Part shown: positions 26,811 to 34,303 of the stretch, in pieces
How positions within the stretch are numbered: position 1 is the first letter of the stretch
Layout of the letters: every line of letters begins with the position of its first letter
Source: Piscicoccus intestinalis NBRC 104926
GTDB taxonomy: Bacteria; Actinomycetota; Actinomycetes; Actinomycetales; Dermatophilaceae
Length of the DNA: 64,000 nt
NCBI RefSeq assembly: GCF_001515525.1
Contig: NZ_BCNQ01000003.1
Location: 32,568-96,567 of the forward strand
Direction of reading: 5' to 3'
The notes under the pieces: model-generated
Told to the model about the DNA's origin: nothing
Databases searched by the model: none
The model's input: the letters and a program-made list of their open reading frames with translations, nothing else
Made by a program: the position numbers and the translations under genes

Positions 26811-29800
26811 ATGGGTCTCACCGATATGCACGACGCCATCAATTTGCGCCTGGCCTTGCTTGACCTTCCGCATGAGACCGCCGACGGCGGCCCGGAGTCG
26901 GTCGTGTCCCCCTTGCTGGCGCGCCAGCGTGAACTGTCCCGCCGCCTCGACCAGCGCCCGCCCCGCGTCGACGAGCGCGTGCAGGCGTTTCTCGACGACT
27001 ACCTGTCCGACGTGGCAGGCTCCGTGCGGCTGCCGCGCACGTCCCTCGTCCTCGACCAGCCGGGCCTGGCCCGCGAACTCTCCCTGCCGGCTCGCGAGGA
27101 CTACTTCTCGTCCTCGCTCGTGCGCAGCTACCGCCTCCTCAACGGCGTGCTGCACAACCCGCACAACGACCGGCGCACGACCGCCGGCGTCTTCCACATC
27201 GCCGACGGCGGCCTGGCGATCACGCAGGACAAGCGCATCGTGCCGAAGGCCGTCTACGCCCGGCTGCTCGACCTGGCCACCAAGCCGCCGCGCGAGTCGA
27301 TGGTGCTGCCGTACACGGCCGGCCTCGAGGAGCCGGCGGCCTGCTTCGTCTCCCTGCTGCTGCGCCCGCTGGTCGCGCCGGCCGTGCCCGGTGTCGAGGG
27401 CGAGCGGCGCATGGAGATCCGGTTCATGGCCCCCGGCAGCCTCGTCAGCAACCTCGACTTCGTCGAAGGCATCTTCGGCAACGGCGGCGACCCGTATCTG
27501 CCCGACAACGACGCCGCGATGGCCCCGAGCGGCTGGACCGGGCACACCGGCTACGTCATCCTCGCCCCGCACCTGACCTCGGTGACCAAGAAGGAACTCG
27601 GGCTCCCGCACTACGACCACGCCACCGAGCGGCAGCGCCGCGACCGGATGTGCTGGCGCAGCGAGGGCGAGCTGTACAACGACGGGCAGGCCTTCAAGGC
27701 GTGCGCCCGCGACGAGCGCGGCATCATCGTCACCGTCATCGCCGACAACTACTTCGGCTACTGCAAGAAGGAGGTCAAGACGCAGATCGGCTACTCCGCC
27801 AACCTCTCCGGGCAGGTGGAGGAGGAGCACAGCGGCGGCGCCCTGGCCTTTCCCAGTTACGACCTCGGGCGCGAGTTCCTCGACCGGTTCGGCAGCGCCG
27901 AGGCGTCGGTGGCCGCGGTCGTGGCCCGCGACCCGGAGGTCTTCGAACGGCGCCCCGAGGGGCACGCCGTGCACCGCGAGCACCCGTTCGTCGTCGTGCC
28001 CGCCCGCGCCACGTACAGCCTGCGCTCCATGACCGTCAGCTGGGACGGACCGCTCGGGCGCGGCGAGATCCCGCTGCGCGCCGACCGCACGTACTTCGGT
28101 CCCGACGGCTACCGCGTCGCGATGGCGCAGCACCCCGACGACCGCACCCAGTGGACGCTCGTCGGCACCTCCCCGGTCGTCACCGGCTTCCACAAGCCCA
28201 GCACCGTCTCCGGAGGCGGTAAGTCCGAGATCTCCAAGGCGATCACCGACTCCATCGGGTACGGCACCGCGTACGTCTCGGACTTCCGCGAGGACATGGC
28301 AGCGGTCGAGTCGATCCTCGCCTACGACCTGCCGAACCGCTTCGCCGACCCGGAGCGGTGCGGCACCGACACCCGCTCGGTGCTCGGGCAGGACCGCAGC
28401 GTCGGCAGCGTCATCAAGCTGCTGACTCCGAGCAACGAGTACACCGACGAGTACAACGCGTGGCTCGAGACGATCCCCTCGCACGTCAAGGAGCTGCTCT
28501 ACGTCATCAAGAGCGCCTACCGCCCCGAGTGGGGGGACGACTGGAAGCGGCACTTCAGCGTCGGCATCATCAACGGCCGGCAGGGCAACGTGCTGCGCCT
28601 CGACGGCAACCGCGTGCGGGTCAACACGCTGCGCGTCGGGTTCGACAAAGACGGCTCGTGGCGCGTGTTCGGCCTGCGGCCCGACTTCAGCCCGGCCGTC
28701 AAGGTGCAGACCGAAGACGACATCACCGCGAGCGTCGTCGTCTCCCCGGAGACGGCCGCGGCGGCCGGCAGCACCCGGGGCCTGTCCGCCAAGATCGTCG
28801 AGAACTGCGAGATGCTGCTCTTCCAGCGGCCCGACGACGCGATCCACCGCGGCTACGACAAGCAGGCCGAGCGGGACATCTCCGCGCCCGGCACGTTCCT
28901 GTCGAACTTCGAGCCGCTCGACCGTTCGACCGCCGTCGCCATGCGCGACGACGCGGTGAACTTCAGCCGCTTCACCGCCCCCGTGCAGAACCTCATCCAG
29001 CGGGCCGCGTCGGCCGCGCCGGAGTCGGCGAGCCACGGGCACGGGTTCGACCACGGCAACGGGCACGGCAACGGGCATGGGCATGGCAACGGGCTCGGGC
29101 ATGGCAACGGGCACGGGGTCTCGGCGCAGGCCCCGGAGGGTGTGGAGTCGGTGTCGGCGGATGACCCGGAGTATTTCGTGTGCTCGGCCAATCCCCGCCT
29201 CGTGGGCGGCAAGCCGACGAAGAACCCGCGCTACCTGCAGGTGCGTCCCGACCTGGCCCGCCCGGTCGAGACCGCGGCGGCCGAGCTCGCGCTGCACCTG
29301 CGCAACCGGGCCAGTGTGACCCGTACGATCCCGCACGTCGTCGACATCGTCGCGGCCGGGCGGCGCAACAACCCGCCGGAAGACGGGGTGCCGGCGTTGT
29401 GCGCGTTCAACCCGCTGCACTACATGGAGCTGCCCGAGCTGTTCATGGAGTTCATCAGCTCGATGACCGGCAAGTCGCCGTCGACGACCGGAGCGGGTTC
29501 GGAGGGCGCGCTGACGAAGGCGCCGTTCAACGCGATGCCGACGACGTTCGACCTCAACTCGGCGTTGCTGTCGTACGTGCTCACCGGTTACGACGGCTGG
29601 ATCTCCAGCGCCGGGTACATCGGCCCGCAGGTGCGCGTCGACCACGACATCAGCCTGCTCATCCCCGAGGTGTTCTCGCGGATGAAGCCGCAGGAGCGCG
29701 ACGCGGCGACGCTCGTGGCGGAGGGCTCGCTGGAGCGGATCGAGGATCTTGAGGTCGACGGGCGGGTCGTCGCCGCGAGCCGGCTCGGCTACCGCATCAC

Positions 29801-30335
29801 CGAGCGGTTCGCCTCCCGCTACTTCGGACGCATCTTCATGCACCCCGAGGTCGTGTTCACCCCGGACATGCTGCGACCCGAGCAGCAGGATCTGGGCGTC
29901 TTCGTCGACGCCATCGACACGATGGTCACGACCCACGGGCGGGTGGCGCGCGGCTACTTCGACGACGGCACGGCCGACCTCGCGGTGCCGCCGCTGCGGG
30001 CGCTGCTGGAGATCATGGCGTACGGGCAGAGTGCCGCCGGCCTCACCCTGGACTCCCCGGAGCTGCGGGAGATGTTCGACCGGGAGAACGTGCTGGCCAG
30101 CGACTGGTACGCGGCCCGGCTCGACTCCCGCCAGGGCGAGGAGGTCGCGCACCTCGAGGCGGGCGTGCGCACCCTGTCCGACTTCGTCGCGGCCCCCGGC
30201 AACGCGGCGGTCGTCGCGCGCCTCGGCCTCGACGAGCGGCTCTACCGGGTGCGTGAGGAGCTGGCCCGGGTCTCCTCCGACGGGCACCGGCGCTCGCTCA
30301 TCGGCACCATCGGTCGTGAGGTTCGATTCCGCTAG
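26811..30335 (+). CDS. PPi-type phosphoenolpyruvate carboxykinase
   Basis: An 1174-residue enzyme interconverting oxaloacetate plus PPi with PEP, CO2 and phosphate. It matches the very large PPi-dependent PEPCKs of Propionibacterium freudenreichii and Entamoeba throughout. Examples are LLNGVLHNPHNDRRTTAGVF, NLDFVEGIFGNGGDPYLP, IADNYFGYCKKEVKTQIGYS, TVSGGGKSEISKAI (about residue 465), NEYTDEYNAWLE, NPLHYMELPELFMEFISS and YIGPQVRVDHDISLLIPEV. It is unrelated in size to the ~600-residue ATP- or GTP-dependent enzymes. Residues about 741-773 form a His/Gly/Asn low-complexity insert (12-base DNA repeats). The gene stands alone and ends at a hairpin. The ribosome site is weak. Confidence 0.88.
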   Translation: MGLTDMHDAINLRLALLDLPHETADGGPESVVSPLLARQRELSRRLDQRPPRVDERVQAFLDDYLSDVAGSVRLPRTSLVLDQPGLARELSLPAREDYFSSSLVRSYRLLNGVLHNPHNDRRTTAGVFHIADGGLAITQDKRIVPKAVYARLLDLATKPPRESMVLPYTAGLEEPAACFVSLLLRPLVAPAVPGVEGERRMEIRFMAPGSLVSNLDFVEGIFGNGGDPYLPDNDAAMAPSGWTGHTGYVILAPHLTSVTKKELGLPHYDHATERQRRDRMCWRSEGELYNDGQAFKACARDERGIIVTVIADNYFGYCKKEVKTQIGYSANLSGQVEEEHSGGALAFPSYDLGREFLDRFGSAEASVAAVVARDPEVFERRPEGHAVHREHPFVVVPARATYSLRSMTVSWDGPLGRGEIPLRADRTYFGPDGYRVAMAQHPDDRTQWTLVGTSPVVTGFHKPSTVSGGGKSEISKAITDSIGYGTAYVSDFREDMAAVESILAYDLPNRFADPERCGTDTRSVLGQDRSVGSVIKLLTPSNEYTDEYNAWLETIPSHVKELLYVIKSAYRPEWGDDWKRHFSVGIINGRQGNVLRLDGNRVRVNTLRVGFDKDGSWRVFGLRPDFSPAVKVQTEDDITASVVVSPETAAAAGSTRGLSAKIVENCEMLLFQRPDDAIHRGYDKQAERDISAPGTFLSNFEPLDRSTAVAMRDDAVNFSRFTAPVQNLIQRAASAAPESASHGHGFDHGNGHGNGHGHGNGLGHGNGHGVSAQAPEGVESVSADDPEYFVCSANPRLVGGKPTKNPRYLQVRPDLARPVETAAAELALHLRNRASVTRTIPHVVDIVAAGRRNNPPEDGVPALCAFNPLHYMELPELFMEFISSMTGKSPSTTGAGSEGALTKAPFNAMPTTFDLNSALLSYVLTGYDGWISSAGYIGPQVRVDHDISLLIPEVFSRMKPQERDAATLVAEGSLERIEDLEVDGRVVAASRLGYRITERFASRYFGRIFMHPEVVFTPDMLRPEQQDLGVFVDAIDTMVTTHGRVARGYFDDGTADLAVPPLRALLEIMAYGQSAAGLTLDSPELREMFDRENVLASDWYAARLDSRQGEEVAHLEAGVRTLSDFVAAPGNAAVVARLGLDERLYRVREELARVSSDGHRRSLIGTIGREVRFR

Positions 30336-30366
30336 AGCGCACAGCGTTTCGTTGCCTGGTGCGCTC
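30335..30366 (+). terminator. Hairpin terminator of the PEPCK gene
   Basis: GAGCGCAC (30335-30342, overlapping the stop codon) pairs with GTGCGCTC (30359-30366), followed by TTCG. Confidence 0.65.
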
Positions 30367-30392
30367 TTCGGAGAGACCGGGTCAGGCGCTTT

Positions 30393-30426
30393 CCCGGACC
30401 GGTACGGACGTCCGTACCGGTCCGGG
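30393..30426. repeat. 34-bp perfect palindrome without loop
   Basis: The sequence is its own exact reverse complement, centred on GGTACGGACGTCCGTACC. It lies between the PEPCK terminator and the miniature flagellin-like gene (ATG 75 bp on). It may be an operator for a dimeric regulator or a cruciform. Confidence 0.9.
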
Positions 30427-30500
30427 GGCGCGAATGCCTTCAACCCCGCGACGACCGGTCGATAGGTGCCCGGCACGGTCGGAGGGAGTTGGGGGAGAGC

Positions 30501-31112
30501 ATGGATGGTCCGCGTGCTCGGGGTCTCGGGGATTCCGGGGCTTCCGGGGATGTCGGAGAGATCGGAGGTTCCGGGGACTTTCGGCCAGTGGGCGGTTCCG
30601 CGCGTCCGGGGGGTCGGGTCGACCAGCTCCAGCAGATTCGGCGGCAGACGCAGTACGCGATGCTCGCGGTGCGCGCGGCCGAGGCGTCGCTGAGCCGGAC
30701 CCACGGCACGCTGCAGCGCCTGCGGCGGCTCACCGACCAGGCGGCCGCGGACGGCCACACCGAACACGGCCGCATCATCCTGCAGGCCCAGGTGCGCGAA
30801 CTCGCGCTGGAGGCAGGCCGATCCACCGACTACCCGCTCCCGGCCGTCGACGTCACGACCATGGCAGGTGCCGGCTCCTCGCTGCCCGGCATCGACGCCG
30901 CCCGCACCACCGTGCAACTGCGCCGCGCCGAACTCGCCCGGCGGCGCCGCTGGCTCGACCGCCGGCTCAAGACCCTCGACGTCGCCGTCGAGAACGTCAC
31001 CGCCGCGCGCAACCGCACCTCGGCCAGGGCGCCGCGACCCCCGCAGCCCCCTGGCCCGACTCGCCCCGGCCCCACTCAGCCCCTTGGGCGCCTTCAGCGC
31101 CCAGTGAGGTGA
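30501..31112 (+). CDS. Miniature flagellin-like protein
   Basis: A 203-residue protein. Residues about 40-108 (VDQLQQIRRQTQYAMLAV, ASLSRTHGTLQRLRRLTDQA, LQAQVRELALEAGR) follow the flagellin N-terminal D1 pattern (AEGAL-x-E-x-H-x-x-LQRMREL, then LQAEIDQL). Residues 129-174 (GIDAARTTVQLRRAELA, LDVAVENVTAARNR) follow the flagellin C-terminal domain (IDxAL...RAxLGAxxNRLE...NL..x.ENLTAAxSRI). The first ~60 flagellin residues (D0 and start of D1) and the whole surface-exposed middle are missing, replaced by a glycine-rich leader. Many positions are arginine. ATG 30501 has GGGGGAG upstream; TTG 30489 is an alternative. It may be a decayed flagellin or a specialised derivative. Confidence 0.6.
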   Translation: MDGPRARGLGDSGASGDVGEIGGSGDFRPVGGSARPGGRVDQLQQIRRQTQYAMLAVRAAEASLSRTHGTLQRLRRLTDQAAADGHTEHGRIILQAQVRELALEAGRSTDYPLPAVDVTTMAGAGSSLPGIDAARTTVQLRRAELARRRRWLDRRLKTLDVAVENVTAARNRTSARAPRPPQPPGPTRPGPTQPLGRLQRPVR

Positions 31113-31471
31113 CCCCTCCGCCGGGACTGGACACCGCCTCTTCGACTGGACACCGTCTTCTCAACTGAGCCGCTTTTCCCGCACGGGACACCTGCGATCG
31201 CGCGTGTCCCGTCGAGCGTGCGGTGTCCCGTCTCGCGGACCGGTGTCCCGTCGCGGAGGCGGTGTCCCGTCTCGGTCCCGGTGCCGCCCAAGGAGGCGGT
31301 GACCGGTCGCGGTGCCGGTGGCCGCACGACGGTGCGCGGGCCCTGAGCCGCCCTGGGCCGCGGGCGAGTTGTGAGTAATGTCTCACTCTGCGCGGGGGTG
31401 GGCCGATAGGGACGGCAACGGACAACCAGAGCCCTCCACTGCTGGCCGAGCTCACGGATGGAGAACACGCG
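31113..31471. other. 359-bp intergenic region with iteron-like repeats
   Basis: It contains two GACTGGACACCG copies (about 31125 and 31143), four GTGTCCCGTC repeats (31204-31271) and a small inverted repeat GTGAG-N6-CTCAC (31371-31386) that may be an operator for the next gene. No coding sequence is evident. Confidence 0.6.
31204..31271 (+). repeat. Four direct repeats of GTGTCCCGTC at 19-20 bp spacing
   Basis: Exact ten-base copies begin at 31204, 31223, 31243 and 31262. The near-20-bp phase places them on one face of the helix, as in iteron or multi-site regulator arrays. Confidence 0.85.
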
Positions 31472-31816
31472 ATGTCGTCAGTCGCCGGGTCGGGGGCCCG
31501 CCGGTCGCACTCGACCGATCACGCTCTCCTCGATGTCGCCGCGCCCACGATGGCCGAGGTCATCTCGCTCGCCACGAAGCGACGCCTCGACGTGACGCCC
31601 GCCCTGCCCGCCACTCACGACGACCTGACGATCGCCGACCCGGGAGCGCCCCCGCAGGGCTGGACCGACTCCGACCTGGATGTCCGAAGCGACGACGCCG
31701 ACCTGGCGTGGGCGCTGCGGCTCGGGGCCGACTCGGTGTCGTATCGGGCGGCGCGGGCGGTGTCGGACGCGACCGCGGCGGCACTCGGTCTCACCCTGCG
31801 GGAATTCCTGACCTGA
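31472..31816 (+). CDS. Small conserved-looking unknown protein
   Basis: A 114-residue soluble protein of no recognised family. It has a serine-rich N-terminus, a central acidic stretch (DSDLDVRSDDADLAWAL) and a helical C-terminus ending ATAAALGLTLREFLT. No signal peptide, cysteine cluster or membrane helix is present. A GGAGAAC ribosome site sits at a good distance from the ATG. Codon use is normal for the window, which supports it being a real gene. It lies between the flagellin-like gene and a hydrolase on the same strand. Confidence 0.6.
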   Translation: MSSVAGSGARRSHSTDHALLDVAAPTMAEVISLATKRRLDVTPALPATHDDLTIADPGAPPQGWTDSDLDVRSDDADLAWALRLGADSVSYRAARAVSDATAAALGLTLREFLT

Positions 31817-31914
31817 ACGCCCCCGGCTCCTCGCACGTAGGCCGTTGGTGATCAGGCGATTTCGGCTGATGGTGGGTCGCGCACGGCAGCGCCAGTCCTG
31901 GGATACTTCCGGAC

Positions 31915-32820
31915 ATGAGTTCTCGTGAGATCGCCGTGCCCGTGCCCGGCGGCAGTCTTGCGGCGATCGACTATGGCGGCACCGGCCGTGACGTGCTGTT
32001 CGCGCACTCACCGGGATTCAACGCCCGCCAGTGGGACGAGGTCGCCGAGTTGGTCTCCACCCGCTGCGTGTCGATCGATCTGCCGGGTCACGGCCACTCG
32101 ACCGCCCCGGTCATCCCGGGGGATGAGATCTGGCGCTACCTCGTCGAGGTGATCGACCACCTCGGCCTGAAGCAGCCGCTCATCGTCAGCCACGAGATGT
32201 CCGGCGCGGTCACCCTGCAGGCGGGGCGGCAGGCCCCGGAGCGCATCGGCGGGCTCATGTTCATCAACGGGTCGTGCGCGTGCTCCCGCGAGGCGATGGT
32301 CACGGCCCACGCGCTGTGGAACGGCACCGAGCTGCGCGAGCTGCTCAAGAGCCGGTTCAGCCTGGAACTGCCGGTGCCGGCGCCCGACGCGCAGACCTAC
32401 CTTCGCGACCTCGCCGAGAAGATCTCCGGCGACTGGTGGTTGCCGGAGGACGTGCCGCTGCCGACTCCCGTGCTCGAGCGCAGCATGTTCGACCACCACG
32501 ACGGCACGTACAGCCTGCGCCCGGCGACCCCCGACATCAGCGTCTTCTACTCCTTCGAGGACACCCCGCTGTTCCCGTGCGCGGACGCGTTCGACGGGCT
32601 GGAGCTGCAGGCGTGGCTCGTGGCGAACGAGGGCACCTTCGAACCGTCCAGTTGGAGCGACATCGAGGCGCTCGCGCTGCGGCACAGCAACGTGCACGCC
32701 CGCTTCCTGCCCGGCGGCCACTACCCGCAGCACTCCACGCCGCACGTCATCGCGCGTCTCGTCGATGAGGCCGTCGCCGAACTCGACGCGGCGGCGACCG
32801 GTGGGCGCGCCGCCGGCTGA
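31915..32820 (+). CDS. Alpha/beta-hydrolase-fold protein lacking the nucleophile serine
   Basis: A 301-residue alpha/beta hydrolase. The fold is clear: VLFAHSPGFNARQWDEVA (oxyanion region), CVSIDLPGHGHS, LGLKQPLIVSHEMSGAVTLQ (nucleophile elbow), and PGGHYPQHSTPHVI with the expected catalytic His269. At the elbow the usual G-H-S-M-G-G reads S-H-E-M-S-G, so Glu94 occupies the nucleophile position. It may be non-catalytic (binding or regulatory), or use an unusual mechanism. An alternative is that nearby Ser92 or Ser96 acts. It has no signal peptide and stands 141 bp before flbD on the same strand. Confidence 0.85.
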   Translation: MSSREIAVPVPGGSLAAIDYGGTGRDVLFAHSPGFNARQWDEVAELVSTRCVSIDLPGHGHSTAPVIPGDEIWRYLVEVIDHLGLKQPLIVSHEMSGAVTLQAGRQAPERIGGLMFINGSCACSREAMVTAHALWNGTELRELLKSRFSLELPVPAPDAQTYLRDLAEKISGDWWLPEDVPLPTPVLERSMFDHHDGTYSLRPATPDISVFYSFEDTPLFPCADAFDGLELQAWLVANEGTFEPSSWSDIEALALRHSNVHARFLPGGHYPQHSTPHVIARLVDEAVAELDAAATGGRAAG

Positions 32821-32961
32821 CCTTGCTTGACCTGCGACTATGTCGCGGATCATGGTGGTCGGGCGTTCACGTCGGGCGACTAGTTGTCGATAAGGAACGG
32901 GCGGTGACCCAACCTTTTGCCCGAATCCGGGGTCGCCCACGTCCATGGATGGGGTCCTGCC

Positions 32962-33843
32962 ATGATCACAGTCACGCGTCGCGGGGGCGGCCCGTCGTTC
33001 GCGCTGAACCCTGACCTCATCGAGCGTCTGGAACAGACCTCCGATGCCGACGGCACCGTCATCACCCTCGTCAGCGGCACCCAGTACGTCGTCGCCGACA
33101 CCGTCGAGCAGATCGTCGCCGAGGTGCGCCGATTTCGGGCCGCCGTGCTGACCGCCACCGCCGACCCGCCTCCCGCGAACCGTCCGACCGCTCCCGGAGC
33201 CGGTGGCCCGCCCGCCGCGGGCGGCTGCAGTCGGTCGCCGGGCCCGAGTAGGCCCGATATAGGTCCGAGCGCCCGCGCGAGTAGCCCCGCATCAGGCCCG
33301 CTGCACGGCCCCGAGCAGGCGGGCGCGCCCGGCGCGCAGGTGCGCCCGCAGCGCGGACAGGTAGGCGTCGAGGTCGCCGCGGTCGAGGCGGTCGACGAGC
33401 ACCTGGTGCTCCCGGTGCGCGGCGACCATGCGCTCGGCGGCGTCGGTCTTCGCGGCGCTCTGCCCCAGCCGGCGCTGATGGTCGCGCAGGTTGCGCAGCA
33501 GATCGACGAGGAACGGGTTGTCACACGACTCGACGAGCAGCAGGTGGAAGCGCGTGTCGGCCTCCATGAACGCGGGGTAGTCACCGGAGTGGGCGTGCAG
33601 CTGCTGCTCGGACAGGTTGCTCCACAGCGCGTCCATGAGGTGGCGGGGGAGTTCCTCGTTCTCGGTGAGCAGCTTGGTCGCCGCGGCCGTCTCGATGATC
33701 TCGCGCGCCTCCATGACCGACGTGGCCTCCTCCACCGAGACCGGCACGACGACCGCGCCGCGTTTGGGGTACAGCTGCAGCAGGCCCTCGGCCTGGAGGC
33801 GCAGAAAGGCCTCCCGCACGGGGGTTCGCGAAATTCCCAATGA
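32962..33843 (+). CDS. flbD: FlbD-family flagellar protein running on into antisense DNA
   Basis: The first ~65 residues match the small FlbD family (MITVTRRGGGPSFALNPDLI, then VITLVSGTQYVVADTVEQIV). FlbD is normally 60-90 residues and found next to motAB. Here the frame has no stop at the usual place. It continues through a proline/glycine-rich stretch and then for 550 bases antisense to the gntR gene, ending at 33843 after 293 residues. The other two frames have stops at 33249, 33260 and 33282, so a one-base change would give a normal end. Only about 32962-33200 is trustworthy. No motor genes are adjacent. Confidence 0.65.
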   Translation: MITVTRRGGGPSFALNPDLIERLEQTSDADGTVITLVSGTQYVVADTVEQIVAEVRRFRAAVLTATADPPPANRPTAPGAGGPPAAGGCSRSPGPSRPDIGPSARASSPASGPLHGPEQAGAPGAQVRPQRGQVGVEVAAVEAVDEHLVLPVRGDHALGGVGLRGALPQPALMVAQVAQQIDEERVVTRLDEQQVEARVGLHERGVVTGVGVQLLLGQVAPQRVHEVAGEFLVLGEQLGRRGRLDDLARLHDRRGLLHRDRHDDRAAFGVQLQQALGLEAQKGLPHGGSRNSQ

Positions 33844-33954
33844 GGTCGAGACCTGACCTTCGGTGATCACGTCCCCACCGGCAAGCAGCCCATCGAGGAT
33901 TCGGCCACGCGTCTCGTGGTACGCGCGGTCCGTGGCGGACATCGGCCGTGTCAT
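33292..33954 (-). CDS. GntR-family regulator (FadR subfamily)
   Basis: A 220-residue repressor-type regulator. The N-terminal winged helix is recognisable (VITEGQVSTSLGISRTPVREAFLRLQAEGLLQL then KRGAVVVPVS), and the C-terminal all-helical FCD ligand-binding domain has the characteristic AREIIETAAA, Asp/His metal-site pattern (MEADTRFHLLLVESCDNP) and HREHQVLVDRLDRGDLDAY. Ligand is probably a small carboxylic acid. ATG 33954 follows a strong GGAGGAGG site. No metabolic operon is adjacent, so targets are unknown. Confidence 0.92.
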   Translation of the reverse strand: MTRPMSATDRAYHETRGRILDGLLAGGDVITEGQVSTSLGISRTPVREAFLRLQAEGLLQLYPKRGAVVVPVSVEEATSVMEAREIIETAAATKLLTENEELPRHLMDALWSNLSEQQLHAHSGDYPAFMEADTRFHLLLVESCDNPFLVDLLRNLRDHQRRLGQSAAKTDAAERMVAAHREHQVLVDRLDRGDLDAYLSALRAHLRAGRARLLGAVQRA

Positions 33955-34303
33955 TGGGGCCCTCCTCCCGTGTCGTGTCGCAAGCGCACGCCAGCTACCG
34001 CTGACGCGCGCAGGGCCCCCAAGACTGACGTCTACGTACATGACGGTAACCCGTGAAATCCTCGAGTTCAACAGCATTTTCGCAGGTCGGAGCGTGTTTT
34101 TCGTAGTCGGGCGTCCAACTCTGACACGTGTGCGGAGTCGGTTCGCGGGCGCCGCGGGGCCCCTGCCGCCCACGACACGGTGTGTTCGCGCGCACCAGCG
34201 CGGGGCTACGGTGAGCACGTCGGCCGGGGGCACGACCGCGTTCATCGACGGCGCGACCGCGTTCACCGGGCCGCAGGGCGGATGTGTGACAGGAGACCGA
34301 CAC
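33955..34303. other. 349-bp divergent intergenic region
   Basis: It separates gntR from the DUF4097 gene. Bases about 34025-34110 are A+T-richer (GTACATGACGG, AACAGCATTTTCGC, GTGTTTTTCG) and are likely to hold promoters for one or both genes. No gene is evident, and no clear operator palindrome for GntR was found. Confidence 0.45.

Noticed and set aside
26748..30917. 1389-codon open frame on the minus strand
   Set aside because: It is antisense to the PPi-PEPCK gene, whose translation matches a known family end to end. Long antisense frames are expected at this G+C content. The minus-strand protein is a His/Arg/Val/Gly-rich shadow.
31204..31271. Plasmid-type replication origin
   Set aside because: Iteron-like spacing alone is not enough; no replication initiator gene or A+T-rich melting region is adjacent.
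32895..32915. Sigma-28 promoter before flbD (GTCGATAA)
   Set aside because: The -10-like box is close to GCCGATAA, but no TAAA-type -35 occurs at 15-16 bp.
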